11,701 nt of DNA from Candidatus Gerdarchaeota archaeon (GTDB taxonomy: Archaea; Asgardarchaeota; Heimdallarchaeia; JABLTI01), in assembly GCA_016840945.1 (NCBI GenBank), contig JAEORJ010000375.1:1-11701 (forward strand), given 5' to 3'. Below the pieces are notes generated by a model that was not told the origin of the DNA, made no database searches, and saw only the letters and a list, made by a program, of their open reading frames with translations. Each line of letters opens with the position of its first letter. Within the stretch, counting starts at the first letter, position 1. The position numbers and the translations under genes were made by a program. Below are positions 6,520 through 11,701 of the stretch, piece by piece.

Positions 6520-6984
6520 TTAATGAGGGGTTTTTGTGGAAAACACAAAAGGTCTCTTTTCAGAGCTGATAATTTTGATTGCTTTAGTAAAACCTGTTGT
6601 ATAAGCCAATGAAGAATCAAAACCAATTCTTATGCCAAAACCCCAATACGTTTTAAATGAAACTTTTGTTTCTTCTAAACTAATAATTTCATTTACTGGA
6701 ATAATTTTCTTACTAAAGATTCCGAATTTGACTATAATCTCAGATTTTGTAATGGTAATGCTTAATCCTCTAAAATTTAACCATAAGAGTATGAAAAAAA
6801 TACTAAATATAACACAAATTACAATAGTCAAAGCTCGATAAGTTGGTTGAGTTATAGGTATTGAAATGCTTGTTGCAACCAATAATGTTACTAGCAATAT
6901 TATTGCAATTGTTACGAAAATGTTCATTGGAACCCATTCGTAATAAAGGATATTATCATCCTTACCAGTTATCTTTCCAACCAT
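6520..6984 (-). CDS. Membrane-anchored bacterial-type PH-domain protein, probably short at its C-terminus
   Basis: A 154-residue protein from the ATG at 6984; a TTG at 6993 would add three. Two membrane helices form a hairpin at about residues 21-42 and 50-70. A small beta-rich domain follows with marks of the bPH2/DUF304-like PH family: SITITKSEIIVKFGIF near 75-90, the strand IIPVNEIISLEE, then YWGFGIRIGFDSSLAYTTG near 113-131 and RPFVFSTKTPH at the end. Such proteins are envelope-associated; their ligands are mostly unknown. The last helix normal for a PH fold is missing because of a TAA at 6520-6522, yet the same frame continues for 13 helical-looking codons to a second TAA at 6478-6480. 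It is the second gene of a pair, 17 bases after the coiled-coil gene's stop. Confidence 0.8.
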   Translation of the reverse strand: MVGKITGKDDNILYYEWVPMNIFVTIAIILLVTLLVATSISIPITQPTYRALTIVICVIFSIFFILLWLNFRGLSITITKSEIIVKFGIFSKKIIPVNEIISLEETKVSFKTYWGFGIRIGFDSSLAYTTGFTKAIKIISSEKRPFVFSTKTPH

Positions 6985-7001
6985 TTCAATCAAATCTTAA
7001 T

Positions 7002-7139
7002 TTATTTTTCAGCTATTCTTTCCAAGGCACGAACTATTTGTTCTAGATTTCGATTCATATATTCCATTGTTCTTTGAATGTCATCTAGTGTTCTTTGTAA
7101 GCTTTCAATTTCTCGTTCTAATCCATCGTAATTTCCCAT
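7002..7139 (-). CDS. 45-residue perfect-heptad coiled-coil protein
   Basis: A short gene with a strong ribosome-binding site, GGTGA, six bases before its ATG at 7139. The product is one long amphipathic helix: hydrophobics fall at Leu7, Ile11, Leu14, Leu18, Ile21, Met25, Met28, Leu32, Ile35, Leu39 and Ile42, an unbroken 4-3 pattern over five heptads. The other faces carry Arg, Glu, Gln and Asn. There is no Cys, membrane segment or basic DNA-binding region. Such a peptide should form a stable parallel dimer, trimer or tetramer. It lies eight bases or more before the PH-domain gene on the same strand, so the two are probably co-transcribed, and it may assemble with the PH protein or serve as a separate oligomerisation tag. 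Family not recognised; gene reality well supported by the site and the heptads. Confidence 0.8.
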   Translation of the reverse strand: MGNYDGLEREIESLQRTLDDIQRTMEYMNRNLEQIVRALERIAEK

Positions 7140-7442
7140 TACTAATCACCAAATATAAATTGTAATTGAAATCTATTAGTAAAAGGATTTCGGAGTAAAA
7201 ATCTACTTCAATAAACCAATAACAGAATGTTTTTCCTAGTAAAAACAATATAAAATACACAAATTTTTAATGTTTAAATAACTTCATTTAATTGGGAGGA
7301 TTGATTTAAGCTTAGTATTTTCTTTGGTATGTACATATTATCTATGAATCATATGAAAATTGTGTATCATTTGTTATGGTGATTTGAAAACAAAATACTA
7401 TTCTATTTAATATAATCCTCTTTAATTACTTGGAGGGTAGTT
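7140..7442. other. Divergent intergenic region, 303 bases, no gene seen
   Basis: AT-rich spacer between the minus coiled-coil/PH pair and the plus surface-protein gene. It holds AAATATAAAT (7151-7160), which may belong to the minus promoter but lies too near the ATG for standard spacing, and ATTTAATATAAT (7405-7415) or AAAATACTA (7393-7400) as TATA candidates for the plus gene. Only very short frames without ribosome-binding sites are present on either strand. No RNA gene was recognised. Confidence 0.5.
7432..7437 (+). promoter_or_regulatory. Strong ribosome-binding site of the surface-protein gene
   Basis: GGAGGG lies five bases before the ATG at 7443. It is the best Shine-Dalgarno match in the window and fixes that start. 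Confidence 0.7.
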
Positions 7443-8087
7443 ATGAAAAATAGAAAGCTCATAATTTCGTTAGGTTTTCTAATTTGTATCATTATTTCTA
7501 CTGCTGTACCAACAAAAGCTATTAACTTTAATTTAACTGATGAAACAAATGATGTTTACTTTGTTGAGGATCTTTCAACAACAAGTACTTTTAATATTGC
7601 AACCCATCCTGAAATTGATATTAATTCAATAGGAAGTGATGGTAGCAAAATAATTGTTACTTTTGGGGCAGCACCTATTCTTGGTGAAAATTATAGCTAT
7701 GAAGTCCTCATTTACTGGACCTTATTTTCATCTGAAGAAGGTAATTACACAGAAGCGACATTTAATATAAATTATAATACACTAAAAACTCAAATAGTAA
7801 ATAGCACTGGTGATGTAATTGTTGATCATACAATAACTGATGGGATAATTATTGTCGGGACAACTTTAGAGATACCATTGTACGCTACTGAGATGCTATC
7901 AACTGTTGAAGAACCTAACTATGTTTTTGTTTATAGCTATTTTTTTACAGATATTCATGATTATTATTCAGATGATTATGTTCATCAACCACCTTTCTTA
8001 ATAGGTTATAATAATTATTGGATTGCTTTTGTTAGCCTATCTACATTAGTGGTAATAACCATGATTGTTAAGAGAAAGAAAAAATAA
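7443..8087 (+). CDS. Secreted surface protein with C-terminal membrane anchor
   Basis: A 214-residue protein. Residues 1-26 are a signal peptide (basic start, hydrophobic core, likely cleavage after VPTKA). Residues 27-190 form an external beta-rich domain with many Asn-x-Ser/Thr sites, fitting an N-glycosylated archaeal envelope protein. A transmembrane helix at 192-209 ends in RKKKK-type positive charges, so the domain faces out and the tail faces the cytoplasm. The opening DETNDVYFVED and then HPEIDINSIG followed by strand pairs resembles secreted beta-sandwich domains with a D-x-x-x-DV...DI pattern (DOMON or glucodextranase-C-like), but I cannot assign a family. It stands alone and ends in T-rich DNA. 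Role in adhesion, binding or envelope structure is inference only. Confidence 0.85.
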   Translation: MKNRKLIISLGFLICIIISTAVPTKAINFNLTDETNDVYFVEDLSTTSTFNIATHPEIDINSIGSDGSKIIVTFGAAPILGENYSYEVLIYWTLFSSEEGNYTEATFNINYNTLKTQIVNSTGDVIVDHTITDGIIIVGTTLEIPLYATEMLSTVEEPNYVFVYSYFFTDIHDYYSDDYVHQPPFLIGYNNYWIAFVSLSTLVVITMIVKRKKK

Positions 8088-8118
8088 TTTTTGATATTTT
8101 TCTTTCTCATTTCTTTTA
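8088..8118 (+). terminator. T-tract terminator after the surface-protein gene
   Basis: Starting at the stop codon, the plus strand carries T5, T5 and further T-rich runs broken by single bases, typical of hairpin-independent archaeal termination. A six-base stem CTTTTA/TAAAAG (8145-8160) follows further on and is less convincing. Confidence 0.4.
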
Positions 8119-8185
8119 TCAATTACTATTTTCAAAAAATTACTCTTTTAATCCTAAAAGATAATTATTATAAATTATTGTCGTG

Positions 8186-8197
8186 TTTTTTATAATT
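8186..8197 (+). promoter_or_regulatory. Likely TATA box of the histidine kinase gene
   Basis: TTTTTATAATT is centred near 8192, 44 bases before the ATG at 8236, giving a leader of about 18 bases. TTATATTATG (8211-8220) is a second candidate and would make the message nearly leaderless. No Shine-Dalgarno site precedes this ATG, which fits a short or absent leader. Confidence 0.35.
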
Positions 8198-8235
8198 GAT
8201 ATTTCTAACATTATATTATGGTATTGTGATTCTTC

Positions 8236-9633
8236 ATGACCTTAGATCAATTTAAATTAGCAGTAAACATAATGCTCGCACTTTATGCAGTAATTGTAAC
8301 TGTGATTTTTTGGTTTACTTGGAGAAAAAGATCTGATTTAATGTATTGGTTTTTTACATTGATTATTTTTACTGTCGGTCATACAATACTTATTTTCAGA
8401 CAAAATAATATATTATTTATCTATCTTGGAAATGCTGTTTTATTAATTGCTTTACTGTTAGTTGTCATCACTACTTATATCGATTATTATAAACTAATGA
8501 TTAGCTCCCAAAAGGGAACAAAAGTAACTAAACATGAAAAGATCATTTTTATTGGAGCTATAGTTCCATCAATTATTTCAGGTATAATTGCTTTAATTTT
8601 ACTTTGGAGATATGAATTTTTAGATATACTTCAATCAATTCTTATTTGTATGATAGTACTTCTTATTCCGTTAACTGTTTTTGTACTACGCATTTATATT
8701 AAGAAAAAAACAATCACACAATTATTTATGTTCTTTGTTTTCTTCGCAGGGGCTGTTACTGCATTATCAACAATTTTTGTATTATATTTCAATTGGGGAG
8801 ATGCAATGAATATTGCTTTTAACTTTATTTTTATTACACTCATCATGACAACAGGGCTTGCAGCTCCAATTGAGCAACGAATTAAAGATTCAGAAGATCA
8901 ATATAGAGCATTGAGTGAACACCTTGAGGAAAAGGTTATCGAACGAACAAAGGAATTGAAGAATGTTAATGAAGAATTAGAAGCATTTTCATATTCTGTA
9001 AGTCATGATTTACGAGCACCATTAAGACGCGTGATTGGTTTTAGTCAAACACTTGATGCTGACTTTTCTAATTTGCTAAAAGAAGAAGGTAAAGACCATT
9101 TACAGAGAATCATTAAAAATTCCAATAGAATGAATGAATTAATCGATGATTTACTTAATCTTTCGCGAGTATCAAGAGATGATATGATAATTGTTGATGT
9201 AGATCTATCTAAATTAGCAACTGAGGTTATAGAAGAATTGATTTCGCAGTATCCAAAACATAAATTCGATTATCAAATAGAAGAAAACCTCATTGCAAAA
9301 TGTGATCTAAAATTGATGCGTATTGTTCTAGAAAATCTTATTGGAAATGCTGTAAAGTTTTCTATCAAAAAAGATCATCCAAAAATCACTATTGGTAAGA
9401 TACAGGAACATGAACGTACAATCTTTTTTGTTCAAGATTCAGGTATTGGATTTGATATGAAATATTACGATAGACTCTTTGGTTTATTCCAAAGATTACA
9501 TTGTGAAGATGAATACGAAGGTACCGGAATTGGATTGGTCACTGTTAAAAGGATTATTGTACGGCATAATGGTCAAATTTGGGCAGCTAGTGAAGTAAAT
9601 AAAGGAGCAACTTTCTTTTTCACTTTAGGGTAA
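8236..9633 (+). CDS. Sensor histidine kinase with seven-helix membrane domain
   Basis: A 465-residue membrane sensor that should autophosphorylate on His257. The N-terminal third has about seven hydrophobic helices (near 7-27, 35-54, 57-80, 103-124, 130-150, 160-184 and 188-208) and no long external loop, so it probably senses within the membrane or a small ligand. A charged coiled linker (215-250) leads directly into the phosphoacceptor helix SYSVSHDLRAPLRRV; no HAMP, PAS or GAF domain lies between. The ATPase domain is complete: N-box LENLIGNAVKFS (365-376), G1 DSGIGFD (401-407), F-box LFGLFQRLH (414-422) and G2 GTGIGL (429-434). The DHp type is phytochrome-like. There is no receiver domain, and no response regulator lies nearby, so the phosphate acceptor is encoded elsewhere. 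It is convergent with msrB, 19 bases apart. Confidence 0.95.
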   Translation: MTLDQFKLAVNIMLALYAVIVTVIFWFTWRKRSDLMYWFFTLIIFTVGHTILIFRQNNILFIYLGNAVLLIALLLVVITTYIDYYKLMISSQKGTKVTKHEKIIFIGAIVPSIISGIIALILLWRYEFLDILQSILICMIVLLIPLTVFVLRIYIKKKTITQLFMFFVFFAGAVTALSTIFVLYFNWGDAMNIAFNFIFITLIMTTGLAAPIEQRIKDSEDQYRALSEHLEEKVIERTKELKNVNEELEAFSYSVSHDLRAPLRRVIGFSQTLDADFSNLLKEEGKDHLQRIIKNSNRMNELIDDLLNLSRVSRDDMIIVDVDLSKLATEVIEELISQYPKHKFDYQIEENLIAKCDLKLMRIVLENLIGNAVKFSIKKDHPKITIGKIQEHERTIFFVQDSGIGFDMKYYDRLFGLFQRLHCEDEYEGTGIGLVTVKRIIVRHNGQIWAASEVNKGATFFFTLG

Positions 9634-9652
9634 ATAATCTCCATAGTGATAA

Positions 9653-10063
9653 TTATTCTTCTTTTTCAAACTCTATTGAAATAGAATTTATACAATATCG
9701 CAGACCTGTTTTCTCTTTTGGACCATCTTTAAAAACGTGCCCTAAATGCCCACCACATTTTTTACACATTACTTCTGTTCGAATCATCCCATGTGAAAAA
9801 TCTGTTTTTTCAACGATCTTATCTTTGTCGATAACATCATAAAAACTTGGCCATCCACAATTAGAATCAAATTTTGTTACTGAAGTGAAAAGTACTGTTT
9901 CACATCCTTTACATTTGTAAACTCCTTTTTCTTTAAAATTCCAATATTCACCTGTAAAAGGTCTCTCTGTTTCTTTTTCACGCAATACTTTATATTCGAA
10001 TTTTGTTAACCTTTTCTTCCATTCTTCATCTGATAATTTCATTTCAGGAGTCATTTTAATCAT
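9653..10063 (-). CDS. msrB: Peptide-methionine (R)-S-oxide reductase MsrB
   Basis: Reduces the R form of methionine sulfoxide in proteins, repairing oxidative damage in the cytoplasm. The 136-residue length is normal for a single-domain MsrB. Two zinc-binding pairs are present, Cys51-x2-Cys54 and Cys100-x2-Cys103. The active site includes KFDSNCGWPSF (64-74, with a likely resolving Cys69), the HGMIRTEV segment (91-98), GHLGHVF (105-111) and the catalytic Cys124 in RYCINS. It is not fused to MsrA, and no msrA lies in the window. The ATG at 10063 is about 26 bases from a TATA-like AAATATACA (near 10085-10093), so the message is probably leaderless; the in-frame ATG at 10054 is the alternative. 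Confidence 0.97.
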   Translation of the reverse strand: MIKMTPEMKLSDEEWKKRLTKFEYKVLREKETERPFTGEYWNFKEKGVYKCKGCETVLFTSVTKFDSNCGWPSFYDVIDKDKIVEKTDFSHGMIRTEVMCKKCGGHLGHVFKDGPKEKTGLRYCINSISIEFEKEE

Positions 10064-10351
10064 TACTTATTATTTTATTATACATGTATATTTCCAAAGA
10101 TTTATTCTTATGTCTTTAATTTCTAATTTTTAATTACTAAAAAATTAATTTTTTTTAAAAATCCAATAATGATAAATCATTAAAAAGAATAATTTTTTTT
10201 AACAAAAGAAGGTTTTTTACTTTATTTCTTATAAAATTAATTTATATTAACAAAAAATTTTATACTCTTTGGTAAAAACAGCTCTTAATGTTAGTTTTTA
10301 ATGAAGTAATTTAAAGAGATAAGTTAAAGGTATGTTATTCAGTGATAAAAA
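10064..10351. other. Divergent intergenic region between msrB and the TusA operon, 288 bases
   Basis: Extremely AT-rich, with many A- and T-runs. Two near-identical 17-base segments, AATTTTTTTTAACAAAA (10191-10207) and AATTTATATTAACAAAA (10239-10255), match at 15 of 17 positions, 48 bases apart. TATA candidates for the plus operon are ATTTTATACTC (near 10256-10267) and closer AT-rich stretches; none is decisive. GTGAT five bases before the ATG at 10352 is a weak ribosome-binding site. No RNA gene or small gene was seen. Confidence 0.4.
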
Positions 10352-10600
10352 ATGTCATCAGATTCAGGTAATATAATCAAAGTAAATTGTTTGGGTGAAA
10401 CATGCCCTATACCATTAGTTGAAACTCGAAAAGCTATCCGTAAAGCTTCACCTGGTGATATTATCGAAGTAATTGGTAATCATGATGCTTCAAAAGAAGA
10501 AATACCAATGGCAGTAAAAGCTTTAGGATTAGAATTATTGAGTGTTGAAGATCTAGATGATGATAAATGGAAAATAAAGATCAGAATACCAAAGAAGTAA
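10352..10600 (+). CDS. tusA: TusA-family sulfur carrier protein
   Basis: An 82-residue cytoplasmic protein of the TusA (SirA-like) family. Family members carry persulfide sulfur on the Cys of a CPxP motif and pass it to later enzymes. Here the motif is CPIP with Cys18, preceded by an extra Cys13 in VNCLGETCPIP. The two-layer alpha/beta pattern follows: helix PLVETRKAI, strand DIIEVIGNH, then the DASKEEIPM segment and a final strand. The segment after the second strand (ASKEEIP then KALG) is like TusA proteins found beside DsrE genes. Seven bases separate it from the DsrE2-like gene and it leads the operon. Its sulfur source is not settled by this window because the neighbouring desulfurase homologue lacks its key lysine. 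Confidence 0.92.
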   Translation: MSSDSGNIIKVNCLGETCPIPLVETRKAIRKASPGDIIEVIGNHDASKEEIPMAVKALGLELLSVEDLDDDKWKIKIRIPKK

Positions 10601-10607
10601 GATAATT

Positions 10608-11027
10608 ATGACTGATAAAGCAACGATAATAGTTCACAGTGGAGATATGGATAAAATTTACAGTGCCTTAATAATCGGAAATGGCGCTTTAGCGATGGGA
10701 ATGGATGTTTCAATGTACTTTACGTTCTTTGGTTTGGAAAGACTAAAAAAAGGTAAACTTGATAGAGGCTCTCTCTCTAAAATGAACTACTTTGGATTAG
10801 GTAAATTATTAATTAAACATAAAATGAAAAAAGCTAACGTTCGTTCATTGGAGGGATTGCTATCAGACTTCGTTGAATTAGGAGGTAAAATACTAGCTTG
10901 TGATATGACGATGGATATCATGGGTGTTAAGAAAGAAGATTTACGTGAAGATGTAATATCGAAATTTTGTGCAGTAGGTACCTATATTCAAGAAGCTAGA
11001 GAATCAGTGATGACTTTATTTATTTAG
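10608..11027 (+). CDS. DsrE2-like (DsrE/F family) sulfur-transfer protein
   Basis: A 139-residue protein of the DsrE superfamily, in the DsrE2 branch. It begins TIIVHSGDMDKIYSALIIGNGALAMGMDVSMYFTFFGL, the usual first strand and helix of that branch. The likely sulfur-binding Cys98 lies in LACDMTMDIMGVKKEDL, matching the conserved Cys-x-Met-x-Met-Asp pattern. A second Cys121 lies in KFCAVGTYIQEARESVMTLFI, a typical C-terminus. In bacteria and archaea DsrE-type proteins take up or pass sulfur from TusA-like partners (known of the family). It lies seven bases after tusA and eleven before the desulfurase homologue, with no strong ribosome-binding site of its own, so it is probably translated by coupling. 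Whether it acts in thiolation, sulfur trafficking or sulfur oxidation cannot be told here. Confidence 0.88.
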   Translation: MTDKATIIVHSGDMDKIYSALIIGNGALAMGMDVSMYFTFFGLERLKKGKLDRGSLSKMNYFGLGKLLIKHKMKKANVRSLEGLLSDFVELGGKILACDMTMDIMGVKKEDLREDVISKFCAVGTYIQEARESVMTLFI

Positions 11028-11038
11028 GAGATGAACAA

Positions 11039-11701
11039 ATGCAAGACAAATTAATTTATTTAGATAATTCAGCTGCAACTCGTTTAGATGAAAGAGTATT
11101 AGATGCTATGAAGCCGTACTTCTTTGATACATACGCAGTTGCTACTTCTGAATTTGCTTACACACTGGGGATAATGGCAAGAGAAGGATTAGATGAATCA
11201 CGACAAAAAATACTCGATTATTTGAAAGGTGCTGAAGAAGAGTTAATTTTCACTTCCGGTGGAACAGAATCAAGTAATTTAGCTGTCAAAGGTGTTGTTA
11301 AAGCAAAACAAAAAGAAGGAAATCATATCATAGTTTCAAAAATCGAAGATTTTCCAGTGCTAAATAGTGCAAAATCTCTTGAGAGAGAAGGATTGAAAGT
11401 TACTTATCTTGATGTGAATAAAGAGGGTTTAATTGATTTAGAACAATTAAAAGAAGCGATAACTAAAGAAACTATTTTGATATCTATTCAACATGCAAAC
11501 CAGGAGATTGGTACCGTACAAGATATAAAGGCTATTTCAGAGATCAGTCATGATAAAAATGTACTCTTCCATACAGATGCAACTCATACTTTTACAAGAC
11601 TACCATTAGATGTAAGCAAACTTCCTGTAGATTTAATAACATTATCTGGACACACTATTCATGGTCCAAAAGGCATTGGAGCACTTTATATTAGAAAGGA
11701 T
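11039..11701 (+). CDS. NifS/IscS-like fold-type I protein lacking the PLP lysine, 3' part outside window
   Basis: The first 221 residues of a cysteine desulfurase homologue. The ATG at 11039 has GGAG eight bases upstream. Hallmarks kept: YLDNSAAT (7-14), FTSGGTESSNLAVKG (71-85), a HANQEIGTVQDI segment (152-163), Asp180 in FHTDATH, and SGHTIHGPKGIGALY (203-217). My count matches E. coli IscS numbering here, so the position of the Schiff-base lysine, Lys206 in IscS, is Thr206. Three other PLP-contact positions also differ: His104 is Asp, Asn155 is Gln and Gln183 is His. The GNPSSxH motif is replaced by VATSEFAYTLG. The rest is smooth, with no frameshift. The catalytic-Cys loop lies beyond the window. 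It may be a regulatory or sulfur-docking pseudoenzyme, or a distinct non-covalent PLP enzyme; ordinary desulfurase activity is unlikely. Confidence 0.9.
   Translation, partial: MQDKLIYLDNSAATRLDERVLDAMKPYFFDTYAVATSEFAYTLGIMAREGLDESRQKILDYLKGAEEELIFTSGGTESSNLAVKGVVKAKQKEGNHIIVSKIEDFPVLNSAKSLEREGLKVTYLDVNKEGLIDLEQLKEAITKETILISIQHANQEIGTVQDIKAISEISHDKNVLFHTDATHTFTRLPLDVSKLPVDLITLSGHTIHGPKGIGALYIRKD

Noticed and set aside
6520..6522. PH-gene stop as a pyrrolysine codon
   Set aside because: Pyrrolysine is read at TAG, and this stop is TAA; mutation, error or general readthrough is more economical.
6632..7046. Two plus-strand open frames opposite the PH-domain and coiled-coil genes
   Set aside because: Both are antisense to genes with better composition and starts, and the second cuts across the boundary of the two minus genes.
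7334..7387. Short plus-strand frame starting at an ATG in the 7140-7442 gap
   Set aside because: About 17 codons, no ribosome-binding site and no amphipathic or signal pattern.
10141..10260. AT-rich repeats before tusA as a replication origin
   Set aside because: No origin-recognition-box-like motif pairs and no orc1/cdc6 gene nearby; two loose 17-base copies in A/T-run DNA are weak evidence.
10352..11701. Operon as a dissimilatory sulfur-oxidation (Dsr or sHdr) cluster
   Set aside because: Only TusA and DsrE2-like parts are present; no Dsr, Hdr or rhodanese gene is visible in the window, so the claim cannot be supported here.

Overview
The window is AT-rich archaeal chromosome. Several promoters look archaeal (a TATA-like box about 25-30 bases before a start, some apparently without a leader), Shine-Dalgarno sites are of the GGTGA/GGAG type, and TTG or GTG starts are possible for several genes. 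The mix of a serpin, TPR proteins, a two-half ABC-2 permease, an orphan histidine kinase and a TusA/DsrE2/desulfurase cluster fits an Asgard (Promethearchaeota, perhaps Heimdall-type) genome. That placement is inference; no rRNA or tRNA is present to confirm it.

Layout. Bases 1-1075 (minus) hold a TPR protein that runs off the left edge. Bases 1161-1349 (minus) encode a small basic protein with a GRPRK motif and a short coiled coil. It is divergent from a four-helix membrane protein (1482-1886, plus). A cluster of near-identical operator half-sites surrounds the TATA box between them. A convergent serpin follows (1996-3135, minus), then a two-gene ABC exporter (permease 3308-5044, ATPase 5050-5850, both minus). 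An unrecognised soluble protein (6015-6473, plus) converges on a two-gene minus operon: a 45-residue, perfectly heptad-patterned coiled-coil protein (7002-7139) and a membrane-anchored bacterial-type PH protein (6520-6984), which appears to have lost its last helix to an in-frame stop. Bases 7443-8087 (plus) encode a secreted, C-terminally anchored surface protein. Bases 8236-9633 (plus) encode a 7-helix sensor histidine kinase, convergent with methionine sulfoxide reductase B (9653-10063, minus).

The right end (10352-11701, plus) is a tight operon of a TusA-like sulfur carrier, a DsrE2-like protein and the first 221 residues of a NifS/IscS-fold protein. The last lacks the PLP-binding lysine (Thr at the expected position) and differs at three other PLP-contact positions.

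The strongest leads are: (1) the lysine-less desulfurase homologue beside TusA and DsrE2; (2) the operator cluster between the small basic protein and the four-helix membrane protein; (3) the unlisted 45-residue coiled-coil gene coupled to the PH protein; and (4) the in-frame stop near the end of the PH gene. No mobile element, CRISPR array, tRNA or rRNA was seen.
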